DNA of 36,010 nucleotides. It comes from Acidobacteriota bacterium. GTDB lineage: Bacteria; Acidobacteriota; Terriglobia; 20CM-2-55-15. Under the pieces are notes generated by a model. That model saw only the letters and a list, made by a program, of their open reading frames with translations. It was not told where the DNA came from and made no database searches. Within the stretch, counting starts at the first letter, position 1. Each line of letters starts with the position of its first letter. Below are positions 1 through 8,583 of this stretch, piece by piece. The stretch spans positions 1 to 36,010 of the forward strand of contig QHWY01000058.1 of assembly GCA_003223875.1 (NCBI GenBank), in the 5' to 3' direction. The position numbers and the translations under genes are program-made.

Positions 1-527
1 TCCGGCTCAGGTTCCGATTCAGCGAGCCTGACTTCACCTGAAAGAAGATGCGCATAACGGACTTCTTTCAGGCCGGTTTGCCTCGGCATCCGGACGACCA
101 GCGGCGGAGCGGCCGACATCAGAGACGTGAGAGTGGTCTCCACTTCTTCAAGACTTGAAAAATCATAAAGCCGGTTACTTCTTGTCCGGATTTCACCAAC
201 AGTCTGCGGTCCGCGAAGCATCAAGACGCACATTACGGCGATGGCGGGCCTGCTTAGGTTCATCGCTTCATAGAGGACGTGGCGATATTTGGATACACGC
301 GATTCGCTTCGGTCAACCAGGTGAATAAGCTTTTTTTCACGCAAGCTATCTGCCGCCCGAGCAACCATATCCTCGTCGAAGTGTACGACGGGGTGGCGAT
401 TCGATGACTGGTTACACGCGGTCATCAGCGCATTCAGCGAAAGCGGATAATAATCGGGTGTCGTGATTTCCTTTTCGATCAGCGCGCCCAGCACTCGAAC
501 CTCAGTATCATTTAATAGGTGATCCAC
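1..527 (-). CDS. YceH-family protein (DUF480), C-terminus cut by window edge
   Basis: Reading the minus strand from a GTG at 527 gives an open frame to the window edge, beginning VDHLLNDTEVRVLGALIEKE, followed by TTPDYYPLSLNALMTACNQ and SSNRHPVVHFDED. These are the hallmark blocks of the YceH/DUF480 family, small proteins with two winged-helix domains and no firmly established function. About 175 residues are visible and only the last part is missing. The GTG start is chosen because AGGAG (540-536) lies 8 nt upstream; an in-frame GTG at 536 overlaps that site and is less likely. The family assignment is from recognised sequence blocks; a DNA-binding role is inferred from the fold. Confidence 0.88.
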   Translation of the reverse strand, partial: MDHLLNDTEVRVLGALIEKEITTPDYYPLSLNALMTACNQSSNRHPVVHFDEDMVARAADSLREKKLIHLVDRSESRVSKYRHVLYEAMNLSRPAIAVMCVLMLRGPQTVGEIRTRSNRLYDFSSLEEVETTLTSLMSAAPPLVVRMPRQTGLKEVRYAHLLSGEVRLAESEPEP

Positions 528-615
528 GATCAGCACTCCTCATTGAGGAATTGTAATGTCCAGCTGAGCCTCTTCGAGAGGGTATCTCGAATATCAACTC
601 TATCTAAACTCGGTC

Positions 616-742
616 GGTATTGGCTGGGTCAATTTTCAGGTGATGCGGCGAACACGTTCGACGCTCATGAACCAGTTGAAGGTCGATCCGAAGCTGGTGG
701 CCGATCCACTGGGACATACGCTCGAATCAGAACGTTTACACC
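616..742 (+). pseudogene. Remnant of a tyrosine recombinase (phage-type integrase) C-terminus
   Basis: Frame starting at 616 reads GIGWVNFQVMRRTRSTLMNQ then LKVDPKLVADPLGHTL to about 723. A second frame from 728 continues QNVYT. Together they match the end of the catalytic domain of tyrosine recombinases (RRTHxSL, VDPKxVADQLGHT, DVNQNVYT, where Y is the nucleophile). Between the blocks the spacing is 7 nt instead of the expected 12, so a deletion of about 5 nt shifts the frame. No N-terminal domain is found upstream, and the usual RRTH histidine is R. It is a dead fragment. The remaining bases between the YceH gene and the next start (882) show nothing else convincing. Confidence 0.65.
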
Positions 743-853
743 ATTCCAATTGGAAGACCCTGCTGCTGGGAAACGACAAGAATCGCTGCCACCTTTTCCG
801 AGATGCGTAGTTTTCCCCATGTTTTCGCTTTTCCTGTATTTGCGATTTTGCTC

Positions 854-859
854 TACAAT
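854..859 (+). promoter_or_regulatory. Possible -10 box for the DUF6152 gene
   Basis: TACAAT at 854-859 lies 22 nt before the ATG at 882, leaving room for a short leader holding AGGAGGA (868-874). No good -35 box is seen at the expected distance (TTCCTG at 831-836 is the best). Confidence 0.35.
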
Positions 860-881
860 CGCTCGCAGGAGGAGAGCCACG

Positions 882-1259
882 ATGAAGAGCTTATGCGTTC
901 CAGCATTTGTCATCCTTGCGCTGGTCTCTGCCGTAGTGCCGCTATCGGCGCATCACTCATGGCCGGTGAGCTATGACCGGCTCGTGACGGTAAAGGGCAC
1001 GGTAATCGAGTTCATGTGGGCAAATCCGCACCCGATTATGACCCTTGAGGTTCAGACCAATGACGGCCTGAAGGAGAAATGGGTGGTCGGTGGCCCCGCC
1101 ATCAACCGGATGGAGGCCAACGGCTGGACCAAGACGACGGTGAAGCCCGGCGACGTGATCACGGGCATCGGCTATCAGTTCGCCGACGGCCAGAAGATCG
1201 TCAGGCTCGAGCGCGTCGTACTGGCCGACGGCAAGGAACTGCGCCTCTACGGCCGCTAG
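882..1259 (+). CDS. DUF6152 family exported protein
   Basis: 125-residue protein with a signal peptide (MKSLCVPAFVILALV..., cleavage after LSA). The predicted mature chain starts HHSWPVSYD and continues with VKGTVIEFMWANPHP, then a W-x-V-G-G stretch, a GWTKTTVKPGD block and a C-terminal beta-rich tail. HH at the mature N terminus, the GTV...NPH block and the GW...PGD block are typical of DUF6152, a small beta-rich periplasmic family of unknown function. The start is set by AGGAGGA about 7 nt upstream; the open frame extends further upstream but has no other start signal and runs over the recombinase remnant. It is the only DUF6152 gene in the window without a family X partner next to it. Confidence 0.88.
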   Translation: MKSLCVPAFVILALVSAVVPLSAHHSWPVSYDRLVTVKGTVIEFMWANPHPIMTLEVQTNDGLKEKWVVGGPAINRMEANGWTKTTVKPGDVITGIGYQFADGQKIVRLERVVLADGKELRLYGR

Positions 1260-1314
1260 GCCCGTGGATTGCGGCGCGCGGTCCCTGCCTAAGCGCGTTG
1301 TCGAGCTCCTCTTC

Positions 1315-2997
1315 TTAGTCCTCACCCCAAAGCATAAGGAGCGCGCTGAGTGAATTGCTTGAAGTAGAATCACCCCAGACGGCACTGTCGCCCCATACGG
1401 CTGTAAACCCTTGGGTTGTTTGGTCTCCCCACACGGCTGCATCACCCCAGACGGCGGCATCGCCCCACACGGCTGCACTTCCATTAAGAAAGACGTTGCT
1501 GCCCCAGACGGCTGTCGTGCCCCACACGGCGGTATCGCCCCATACCGCTGCGGAATCGGTCACGAGCTGTACTTTGCCGGTAGCCGGATCGTACACCGCT
1601 TTGGGAGAGATCGCCGCCGCAGAGGTCGTGTCGGCGTTAGCAAGGGCGGCTGGAATGTCGACATAGCCGGCACCGATTGTGAAAATATCGTACTGGCTCG
1701 TGTAGGTAGTACCTGTAGCCGGATCAACCGCCGTGCTGACGCTAGGAAAGCTCTTCGAGGCCGTCTTCATTAGGCGCGCTTTAACTTGATCCGGGCTTAG
1801 TGAAGGATTTTTCTGTAGCAACAGGGCGGCGGCACCGCTCACCATTGGGGCCGCCATGCTGGTGCCACTCAACTTAAAATACGAGGTGCCAACCATGTTG
1901 CTTTTGGCGACACTCTCAAGCAGGCTGACGCCTTTCGTACTAACGGACACAATCCGGTTGCCCGGAGCCACGATGTCGGGCTTCACAATGTGATCGAAAA
2001 GAGTCGGTCCCTTTGAACTGTAACTTGCTACGAGATCGTCACCTTTGGATACGGTTCCCTCGGTCTTCATTGCACCCACGGTGATGAGATAAGGATCGTT
2101 ACCCGGCGCCGAGGTCGTACCGTAGCCTTGGGTACCCTGCGAGTTGTTCCTTCCTTCGTTACCGGCGGCGGTCACCACGACAATGCCGGCCTTCCAGGCT
2201 CGTTCGACCGCTTGACAGAGCGGATCGACCGTGTAGCTTTCAAAAACGGAACGGCCCAACGAAAGGTTCATCACGCGAATGTTGTACTTATTTTTGAGGC
2301 TGATCGCGCGGTCAATAGCTTTAATTACGTTGCTGTCAGTACCGACACCATTGTCATCGAGAACGCGGAGATTAATGATTTTGGCTCCTGGCGCCACCCC
2401 GAGGTATTTATGAGCGGAATCCTTGCCGGTGCCGGCAATGATGCCCGCCACATGCGTGCCGTGGCCATACTTCTCATTCGCAACGAACGGAATGAAAGTT
2501 TCCGAATAGACGATGCGGCCGGAAAGATCGGGAGGGTCAGAAACACCACTGTCAATAACAGCAACACCGATTCCGGTACCATCATATCCGTAGCTCCTGG
2601 CGATGTTGGCACCTATGGTCGGGTTGGCATAGTCCATCGTGCTATGAATTTCGCGATCGGGTGAAACGAAAATAACGTTCGGATCGTTTGCGAGTCCTTC
2701 GAGTGCGTTAACGGGTAAAGATGCGAGAACAGCGTCGACAACGGGAAGATCATCTTTCACCGATCCGCCGCGTGCGTGAATAGCCGTATGCGAAGCTTTA
2801 CCCGGACGAAACTGCACGATCACATCGACTGTGGTGTTGTGATGCTTTCCCACGAGGTCTTTGGCAATTTTCGATGTCCCTGATGATTTCTTTCCCTGTC
2901 CGACACTCAACCCCGGCGCCGAGGCTAAAAGCAGACCAGTCGCCAGAGTCAAGACCAAGAATCGTAGACCCGATCGTCCGTGCGCCATCTCCTTCAT
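1315..2997 (-). CDS. Exported subtilisin-like serine protease (S8) with AVWG repeats
   Basis: 560-residue secreted protease. A signal peptide (about residues 10-33) is followed by an I9-like propeptide (about 55-120), then the S8 catalytic domain with Asp149 (AVIDSG), His179 (YGHGTHVAG), the oxyanion Asn280 (AAGN) and Ser380 (LSGTSMAAP), so all catalytic residues are present. The domain ends near residue 460. The C-terminal tail (about 480-545) holds eight copies of AVWG, mostly AVWGD, and the protein ends LWGED. Start ATG 2997 is preceded by GAGG with 9 nt spacing; an internal ATG at 2988 is also possible. It stands alone on the minus strand, divergent from the histidine kinase. Role of the Trp repeats is unknown; surface attachment is one guess. 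Confidence 0.93.
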   Translation of the reverse strand: MKEMAHGRSGLRFLVLTLATGLLLASAPGLSVGQGKKSSGTSKIAKDLVGKHHNTTVDVIVQFRPGKASHTAIHARGGSVKDDLPVVDAVLASLPVNALEGLANDPNVIFVSPDREIHSTMDYANPTIGANIARSYGYDGTGIGVAVIDSGVSDPPDLSGRIVYSETFIPFVANEKYGHGTHVAGIIAGTGKDSAHKYLGVAPGAKIINLRVLDDNGVGTDSNVIKAIDRAISLKNKYNIRVMNLSLGRSVFESYTVDPLCQAVERAWKAGIVVVTAAGNEGRNNSQGTQGYGTTSAPGNDPYLITVGAMKTEGTVSKGDDLVASYSSKGPTLFDHIVKPDIVAPGNRIVSVSTKGVSLLESVAKSNMVGTSYFKLSGTSMAAPMVSGAAALLLQKNPSLSPDQVKARLMKTASKSFPSVSTAVDPATGTTYTSQYDIFTIGAGYVDIPAALANADTTSAAAISPKAVYDPATGKVQLVTDSAAVWGDTAVWGTTAVWGSNVFLNGSAAVWGDAAVWGDAAVWGDQTTQGFTAVWGDSAVWGDSTSSNSLSALLMLWGED

Positions 2998-3201
2998 ATG
3001 TCAATCCCTCATCGCCATATTCTTCGATTCAAGCACAAATTCGATGACCGCAATTCGCGGTATCAGGATCTTTATCGGCCGGGATTCAGCTGAAGTTTAG
3101 GCTCGTTTTCCACCGCTCCCTTTCTAATCTCTCGCGAAGATCTTGCCGATTAGCGCTATTGGAATGCCCCGGAGGTGTTCCGTACAGGACAAGATGGACG
3201 G

Positions 3202-5112
3202 ATGAAGTCTTTATCACTGCCTACAAAAGCGTATATCGCACTGGTCGTTGCGTCCGGAATTGCTTGCCTCACATGTGCGGCAATCAAGGGGCAATCCGAC
3301 GACTTGCTGGGATTCTTAGGTTTCTCGGCTATGGCCCTTCTGTGTTCAACCTTCAAGGTCCGCCTTCCCGGCATATCGGGCACGATGTCCGTGAATTTCC
3401 TCTTCATCCTGATGGGAATTGCGAATTTCAGCCTTTCGGAAACCTTGTCAATCGGTTGCCTCGCAGCCGTTGTCCAATGTACGTGGAAGCCGAAGAGCCG
3501 ACCGAAATCTGTACAAGTCCTGTTTAGCACGGCTAGCATGGCGACCAGTATTTTCCCCGCCTACTATTGCTACTACTGGTTGAAGGGTGTGAGCCCTGTT
3601 GCCTATCCGCTGGCCCTGCTGGGAATTACTTCCTGCGTCTTCTTTTTCTTGAACACCATCCAGGTGGCGATCGTTATCGCACTGTCGGAGAAACGATCGC
3701 TCTGGAGGCTCTGGCGCGAATGTTACTTTTGGTCATTTCCATATTACGTGTTGGGCGCTGCTCTCGCTGGGGCCCTCTCTTTCAGCAATCACGTGGGCGG
3801 GTGGACCGTTTACGCGTTGGTTGTTCCCGTCATCTACATCATATTTCGCTCTTACCGCTCCTATCTCGGACGGCTTGAGGACGAACAAGCCCACAACAGG
3901 GAAATCGCCCAACGCTCGCAAGAATTGCAAACCGAGGTCGCGGAACGCCGCCGAACCGAGGAGATCCTGCGCGAAAGTGAAGAACGGTACCGTACGCTTT
4001 TCGAATCGAACCCTCATCCGATGTGGGTTGTCGATGCTGAAGATCTAAAACTCCTGGCCGTGAATGATGGCGCTGTACTGCATTACGGATATTCCAGGGA
4101 AGAATTTTTCAGGATGAGGATACCGGATCTCGAGGGTTTCGATCGTTTCCATGATTCCAGTCCGTGGTCTCCCTCCACCGCCCCGACAACTGAGCTCTCG
4201 TTGGGATGCAAGAAAGACGGAACGCACATCCAGGTCGAAATACGTTCGCATTCGATACGCTTCGGCGGACGTCCGGCGAAACTGATCATGGCGGAGGATG
4301 TGACCGACCGCAGGCGATCTGAAGAACTGCGGATTGCCAAAGAGGCGGCGGAAGTCGCGAACCGCGCCAAAAGTGAATTCTTGGCGAACATGAGTCACGA
4401 ATTGCGCACTCCGTTGAATGCGATCATCGGATACAGCGAAATGCTCCTCGAGGACGCCGCAGCCCAGGGGCTTGACGAATTCGCTCCGGATCTGAAAAAA
4501 ATCAAAGTGGCCAGCAAGCATCTACTCGCTGTGATTACCGACATTCTCGATCTTTCCAAAATCGAGGCCGGCAAGATGCAACTCCACCTCGAAGACTTTG
4601 ATCTTGGTTCCGTAATCGAAGGCGTGGTCGGCACAGTAGAACCGCTCGCAGCCAAAAACGGCAATCAACTGAAGGTCGAATGTGGGGACAACATGGGGAG
4701 CATGCACGCGGACCTCACTAAGATCCGCCAAGTGCTTTTGAATTTGCTCAGCAACGCCAGCAAGTTCACGAAAGGCGGAATGATTCTCCTCGAAGTCCGC
4801 CGCTTTGTTCTCGAAAACCGCGACTGGATTCGCTTCCGAGTGCAGGACACCGGCATTGGTATGACGCCGGATCAGTTGCTAAGACTTTGGCGTCCTTTTT
4901 CGCAGGCCGATTCTGGGACGACACGGAAGTTTGGCGGAACCGGCCTCGGACTCGCCATCAGCCATCAGTTCTGCCAAATGATGGGCGGAGACGTCCACGT
5001 CGAAAGCGCTTTGGGCGAGGGCAGCATTTTTACGGCAGAAATTCCGGCCGTTGTCCGAGTTCCAGGATCGGACAGCGAATCGATCCGGGAAGTACAAGTA
5101 GCTCTCAGATGA
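3202..5112 (+). CDS. Membrane PAS sensor histidine kinase
   Basis: 636-residue sensor kinase. Residues 1-210 form several hydrophobic segments (an integral membrane input domain that I cannot name), followed by a coiled coil ([20 protein letters not shown] onward), a PAS domain beginning [20 protein letters not shown], a HisKA dimerisation domain with phospho-acceptor His399 ([15 protein letters not shown]), and a HATPase domain with N box (NLLSNASKF), G1 (DTGIGM), F box (RPFSQAD) and G2 (GGTGLGL). It should autophosphorylate and pass phosphate to a separate response regulator; none is encoded in the window, so it is an orphan here. ATG 3202 is preferred; an in-frame GTG at 3175 overlaps GGAGG and is less likely. 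About 320 bases after it (5113-5432) hold no gene I can support. Confidence 0.93.
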   Translation: MKSLSLPTKAYIALVVASGIACLTCAAIKGQSDDLLGFLGFSAMALLCSTFKVRLPGISGTMSVNFLFILMGIANFSLSETLSIGCLAAVVQCTWKPKSRPKSVQVLFSTASMATSIFPAYYCYYWLKGVSPVAYPLALLGITSCVFFFLNTIQVAIVIALSEKRSLWRLWRECYFWSFPYYVLGAALAGALSFSNHVGGWTVYALVVPVIYIIFRSYRSYLGRLEDEQAHNREIAQRSQELQTEVAERRRTEEILRESEERYRTLFESNPHPMWVVDAEDLKLLAVNDGAVLHYGYSREEFFRMRIPDLEGFDRFHDSSPWSPSTAPTTELSLGCKKDGTHIQVEIRSHSIRFGGRPAKLIMAEDVTDRRRSEELRIAKEAAEVANRAKSEFLANMSHELRTPLNAIIGYSEMLLEDAAAQGLDEFAPDLKKIKVASKHLLAVITDILDLSKIEAGKMQLHLEDFDLGSVIEGVVGTVEPLAAKNGNQLKVECGDNMGSMHADLTKIRQVLLNLLSNASKFTKGGMILLEVRRFVLENRDWIRFRVQDTGIGMTPDQLLRLWRPFSQADSGTTRKFGGTGLGLAISHQFCQMMGGDVHVESALGEGSIFTAEIPAVVRVPGSDSESIREVQVALR

Positions 5113-5432
5113 TCCATCAAAGGTCTACCAGCAGGCAAAGTCATCGAACGGGACGATCGCTGGTTCAATTGTTCCGGCCGGAGCACCAGCCTTATTACCC
5201 CGTAGGAAATAGTTGAAGAAAGTTGATCTAAGTCATTGATAAATGATGGGATAATACTGCGATACCGGTGCTTTTGTGGCTAATCAGAAACATCTCGGTA
5301 CCGTACCCGCGTGGAGATTCGCGATCTTTGATCTGTTTAAACCCAAATAACGGCATTCAATGTGGACATGCATGAAAGGGTGCAGAGGTGGACAGCCAGA
5401 TTAGGTCCAGTGACTGAGATGCGCGAACAGGA

Positions 5433-5602
5433 ATGAAGCGAAAGCCATTCGCACGGCAGCTACAGCGCGTTAGGAAAATCTGCCTCGCGCTGCCGGACAC
5501 GGTCTCTCGCATGGCGAACCAACGTTCTTCGTCAAGGAACGCGTGTTCGCACTCGAAGCGCACATTAGGCAGGCCTGGCAGCTGATAGTAAACAAGAAGT
5601 AA
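5433..5602 (+). pseudogene. Decayed MmcQ/YjbR-family gene
   Basis: From ATG 5433 the frame reads MKRKPFARQLQRVRKICLAL then PDTVS, matching the N-terminal helix of MmcQ/YjbR (DUF419) proteins (RVRxICLALP). The match then moves to another frame at 5510: HGEPTFFVKERVFA, the family's HGEPTFxV block. That frame jumps directly to LEAHIRQAWQLIVNKK and a stop at 5602, which resembles the family's last helix. A frameshift near 5508 plus a large internal deletion (most of a domain of about 115 residues) make it non-functional. It converges on the PEBP-family gene, ending 8 nt from its stop codon. Confidence 0.65.
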
Positions 5603-5610
5603 GAAAACGA

Positions 5611-6153
5611 TTAGCGATCGAAAGACTCGCCTTTTAGCATCTTATCGTAACGCCCAATCAGTTCCGACTGCCCAAGGATGTGCCCTTTGATGGCTGCTTC
5701 AACGGCCGCACGGTCCTTGAACGTCTTTCCCTGTAACGTGATATTGATCGCGTAGAGCCGAAAGAAATACCGGTGTTCACGATCGGGAGGACAGGGTCCG
5801 ATGTAGCCGGGATTACCGGTGCCATTTAGCCCCATTATTGAGCCGGCGCCTTCCGCAATCCCTTTGCTGTTTGCAGGCAGATCCCAGACGAACCAGTGAT
5901 CGAAATTGCCGCTGGCTACTAAGTCCTTTGGAACGTCCGGATCGTGCATCGTCAGCACAAGCTGCTTTGTTCCGGCCGGAACGTTACCGAAATTGAGCGC
6001 CGGATTGAGATTCTGTCCCTCGCAAGTAAACTTGGCAGGAATTTTCTCATTCGCTTTGAATGACGGCGATGTCAGGTCGATCGCACTTGCTGCGCGTGGC
6101 ATCGACAGGACCGTTAACAGAATAAGAATGGCGGACGACAAAGCTCTATTCAT
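5611..6153 (-). CDS. Exported YbhB/YbcL (PEBP) family protein
   Basis: 180 residues: a signal peptide (MNRALSSAILILLTVLSMPR..., cleavage near ASA) and a phosphatidylethanolamine-binding-protein fold domain. Visible family blocks are LTSPSFKANEKIPAKFTCEG, NPALNFGNVPAGTKQLVLTM, HDPDVP, NFDHWFVWDLPAN, a GYIGPCPPDREHRYFFRLYA block and the C-terminal HILGQSELIGRY helix. Bacterial members are annotated as Raf-kinase-inhibitor-like; their ligand is generally unknown and the anion-binding pocket (DPD, HRY) is intact here. ATG 6153 is chosen from AAGGG with 7 nt spacing and because the signal peptide starts there; the open frame continues upstream without a signal. Confidence 0.92.
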   Translation of the reverse strand: MNRALSSAILILLTVLSMPRAASAIDLTSPSFKANEKIPAKFTCEGQNLNPALNFGNVPAGTKQLVLTMHDPDVPKDLVASGNFDHWFVWDLPANSKGIAEGAGSIMGLNGTGNPGYIGPCPPDREHRYFFRLYAINITLQGKTFKDRAAVEAAIKGHILGQSELIGRYDKMLKGESFDR

Positions 6154-6305
6154 AGACGACCCTTCTGGTGTGCATCCAACCGCGATTATAAGGCCGCAGC
6201 TCCTATTCTGTGCATCGAGGATACCAGGGGCGAAAGAAATTTTTCTCCAGACGCGCGGGAGTCCTATGGAAGTTTTCAAAGGAACCGCAGGCAAACCGGA
6301 CGAGA

Positions 6306-6530
6306 TCAAGCAGCCGTCGCGCGATTCTCGACGGCTTCGCACACGGAGTCAGGACCGGCGTGGATTCCGAAGTACTTGAAGATGGCATCGCAGTGCTTAC
6401 ACCGTTTGAGATGGTTGTGTTCCTCGTAACTCAATTCGCCATTGCCGCGTACAAATGCCCAGATGCTTGTCGCTTGAACGTGTTTGAATTTGGATACCGA
6501 CCGTTGTACGTCAATCAATGAATTTGTCAT
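6306..6530 (-). CDS. Small Cys-containing hypothetical protein
   Basis: About 74 residues, starting MTNSLIDVQRSVSKF. The centre (AFVRGNGELSYEEHNHLKRC then KHCDAIFKYF) resembles the HxxxCxxC zinc-binding motif of anti-sigma factors (ELsxEExxHLxxCxxC). There is no membrane segment or sigma factor nearby, so an anti-sigma role is not supported; a metal-binding or thiol-sensing helix is the most that can be said. The start is uncertain: ATG 6530 and ATG 6554 (weak GAG upstream) and GTG 6584 are all in frame, none with a good ribosome binding site. It follows another small Cys-rich gene on the same strand. Confidence 0.55.
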   Translation of the reverse strand: MTNSLIDVQRSVSKFKHVQATSIWAFVRGNGELSYEEHNHLKRCKHCDAIFKYFGIHAGPDSVCEAVENRATAA

Positions 6531-6640
6531 ATCTCGGGTGCTTGCAACCCGCATACCAATCTCGATCGGAAGAGTTTGCGACACCCAGGTGGTACTCCGG
6601 GTCCATTCCCCAAGAACTAAGCTGACGCCAAGATCATTTA

Positions 6641-6964
6641 CTACTCTCTCTTCAACTTCACTAGAGTGCTAGGAGAAATGAAGGCCTTCCGTCCTTCTGT
6701 CTCCGAATCGTACCAGCGCCAGTACCCCGTCAAGACCTCGCCTGAACAGCGAGGACATTTTGCAGGTTTCTCCAAAACGTAATCCGTTATTTCCGGCTCG
6801 CAACCGGTCATGGAATCGAGGACGTAATCGAAAGGAATCTCGGCTTGATCCGGCGCGCACGCCTCACAAGAATCGATCTGGCGTTCCGCCGCGCGCACAC
6901 TTTCCTCATCAATCAGGACAGGTATCGTTTTTTTCGAGGGATAAACTCGTTCAGGACGACCCAT
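6641..6964 (-). CDS. Small zinc-ribbon-like hypothetical protein
   Basis: 107 residues with two Cys pairs: SCEAC (about 32-36) and CPRCSGEVLTGYWRWYDS (about 70-87). The second is a typical half zinc ribbon (CPRCxGxV...); the first may supply the other pair of metal ligands. Similar short proteins with a CPRC knuckle are common in acidobacterial genomes, without a known function. ATG 6964 is preceded by a weak GAG 6 nt upstream. It lies just upstream of the other small Cys-containing gene on the minus strand, so the two may be cotranscribed (gap about 110 nt). The 290 bases between this start and the next gene show no supported feature. Confidence 0.65.
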   Translation of the reverse strand: MGRPERVYPSKKTIPVLIDEESVRAAERQIDSCEACAPDQAEIPFDYVLDSMTGCEPEITDYVLEKPAKCPRCSGEVLTGYWRWYDSETEGRKAFISPSTLVKLKRE

Positions 6965-7254
6965 AAAACACTCGGCCTGCTCGATGAATTAACAAATTCT
7001 GAGGATTCTATGCCGTCGATCATTACTTTGCAAAAAATTTTCCTCATTATGTGGGTGGTGACAGGCTTTCCCTATATGGATTGTGCGACTCGGAGCTTGC
7101 GTGGTTGGTTGGTAATCAAGTCCTTTTTAGGCAGGAGCTCCGAGCCGCTCTTTGTCGTCTACGGTTCACCTCCTTGGTTAAAAGGTTCACTTCGAAAGGT
7201 AAAATCAATCTGGTTTACGGTTGAATTTCTGTCAAGAAATTCGGGGGGACATCC

Positions 7255-7740
7255 ATGATTTCAATTTTGGTTCTTGGGGCATTCCTGGGTTCGGCTCAAA
7301 TGGTTTCGATCGATGCCAGAGACCTCGATCTGGGCGACTTCTTCCGCCTAATCGCAAACGTGGCCAATATCAACGTAGTGATTCATCCGTCGGTTCAAGG
7401 GAAGGTGAATCTCGCAGTCAAGGAAGTCCGGTGGGAGCAGGTTTTGGATTTGGTTCTGAAAAGCCACGGACTGTCGAAAGAAGTCGAGGGCAACATCATG
7501 CGTATCCTACCGGTCGCGAGTCTTGAAGCCGAACAGAAACAGAAGGCAGCGTTGGAACAAGCCTGCATCAACGCTCTACCGCTCCAGACACACCTCTATG
7601 TGCTGAACTACGCGCGCGCAGAGGATGTCTCGCCGATTATTTCGAAACTGCTTTCGCCGCGGGGCTCCGTTGTTGCTTACCACGCTCGAAACACGGTGAT
7701 CGTAAGGGATGTGGAAAGTCCGTCGGCCTGTTCGCGTTAA
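7255..7740 (+). CDS. Secretin/PilQ-like N-terminal protein, truncated
   Basis: 161 residues with a short signal-like start (MISILVLGAFLGSAQ). Residues 17-84 (VSIDARDLDLGDFFRLIANV...) match the STN/N0 domain of type IV pilus and type II secretins; residues about 110-150 (THLYVLNYARAEDVSPIISK...) match the start of an N1 (NolW-like) domain. The reading frame then stops after ESPSACSR, with no pore-forming beta-barrel downstream; the next gene is on the other strand. It is either a stand-alone periplasmic STN protein or the stump of a pilQ-like gene. A strong GGGGGGA ribosome binding site suggests that it is still translated. Confidence 0.65.
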   Translation: MISILVLGAFLGSAQMVSIDARDLDLGDFFRLIANVANINVVIHPSVQGKVNLAVKEVRWEQVLDLVLKSHGLSKEVEGNIMRILPVASLEAEQKQKAALEQACINALPLQTHLYVLNYARAEDVSPIISKLLSPRGSVVAYHARNTVIVRDVESPSACSR

Positions 7741-7743
7741 TGG

Positions 7744-8583
7744 CTAATTCGCAGCCGGAGCAAGGTTCTCGGTCAATTCGATGTATGTCCCCCACGGATC
7801 GGTGAGAAAGGCGATTTTGACGTTCGAATTAGGCACCATTCGGGGCGGCGCCTCCAATTTCGTTCCCGCTGCTTCCAACCTCTTGACAAGCTCGTCAAGG
7901 TTCTTCACTTCGAAACCGATATGGTCCAGCGCGCGGCCTTTCGTCGGATCGCGCTTGGTGTCACTTCGCGAGAAGGACACATTGAAGCGATGAAAGTAAA
8001 CGCAATCTGTCACGCCCGATGTCGCCACGGTTTTGCGCTTGCCTGTCAGGCCGCCGAGATTTTTGTCGTACCAGGCTTGAATGGCGGGAATATCGGTTGC
8101 GGGAACAAACATATGGATGTGATCCATTCCGACCGGGCCCGGCAACGATGGATCGCCAAACACTTCGACGCGTATCCCATCGGGAGCCTCGACATACCCT
8201 TGATTGGGATTCGTTGCTCCTATCGTGTACTTGACATCGGCAGCCCTCCACCGTGCGCGCGCCCCGTTAATATCTTTCAGGACGAATCCAAAGTGATCGA
8301 CGATCGAGCCCGCCGGCGGCGACGTTGGATCGCCCTGGCGCAACATGATGAAGACCCCGGGGAATTGGACTAGCGTCAGCGGACCGTTTTTGACGACCGT
8401 CCCTCCCATCATCTCGGTCCAGAACTTTGTTTGAGCCTCGACACTCTTCACCACCAAATGGATGTGTCCCAGCCGGACTCCCAGGTCGTTCGGAGGCTCA
8501 GCGAGTTGTGCGAACGCGGCGGCCGAATTGAGGATGAGACACAGAAAAACTGCCGCGATTAGTAACCGGACTTTGCATTTCAT
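7744..8583 (-). CDS. Exported two-domain VOC (glyoxalase-fold) protein
   Basis: 279 residues: signal peptide (MKCKVRLLIAAVFLCLI..., cleavage near AFA), then two VOC (glyoxalase/bleomycin-resistance) modules. Module 1: LGHIHLVVKSVEAQTKFWTE ... IVDHFGFVLKD ... YVEAPDGIRVEVFGDP. Module 2: MDHIHMFVPATDIPAIQAWY ... LDHIGFEVKNLDELVKRLEA ... FLTDPWGTYIELTE. Metal-ligand positions (H in GHIHL/DHIHM, H in DHFGF/DHIGF, E in VEVF/IELTE) are retained, so a divalent-metal enzyme is likely, with unknown substrate. An exported VOC protein is unusual, as most are cytoplasmic. ATG 8583 follows AGGAGAAGG. It is the last gene of a five-gene minus-strand cluster. Confidence 0.9.
   Translation of the reverse strand: MKCKVRLLIAAVFLCLILNSAAAFAQLAEPPNDLGVRLGHIHLVVKSVEAQTKFWTEMMGGTVVKNGPLTLVQFPGVFIMLRQGDPTSPPAGSIVDHFGFVLKDINGARARWRAADVKYTIGATNPNQGYVEAPDGIRVEVFGDPSLPGPVGMDHIHMFVPATDIPAIQAWYDKNLGGLTGKRKTVATSGVTDCVYFHRFNVSFSRSDTKRDPTKGRALDHIGFEVKNLDELVKRLEAAGTKLEAPPRMVPNSNVKIAFLTDPWGTYIELTENLAPAAN

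Noticed and set aside
957..1484. Minus-strand frame of 175 residues
   Set aside because: Antisense to the DUF6152 gene and overlapping the AVWG-repeat end of the subtilase in another frame; no supporting feature.
1355..1773. Plus-strand frames rich in SPHTA repeats
   Set aside because: They are the antisense of the AVWG-repeat region of the subtilase, so the repetition is a mirror of the real gene.
2128..2664. Plus-strand frame of 178 residues
   Set aside because: Antisense to the catalytic domain of the first subtilase, with no ribosome binding site or domain.
7009..7258. Frame of about 83 residues (MPSIITLQKIFLIMWVVTGF...) with GAGG upstream, ending in ATGA overlap with the secretin-like gene
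   Set aside because: The overlap is suggestive, but the sequence has no recognisable domain, and its composition does not look like the neighbouring genes. Not enough support to call it.
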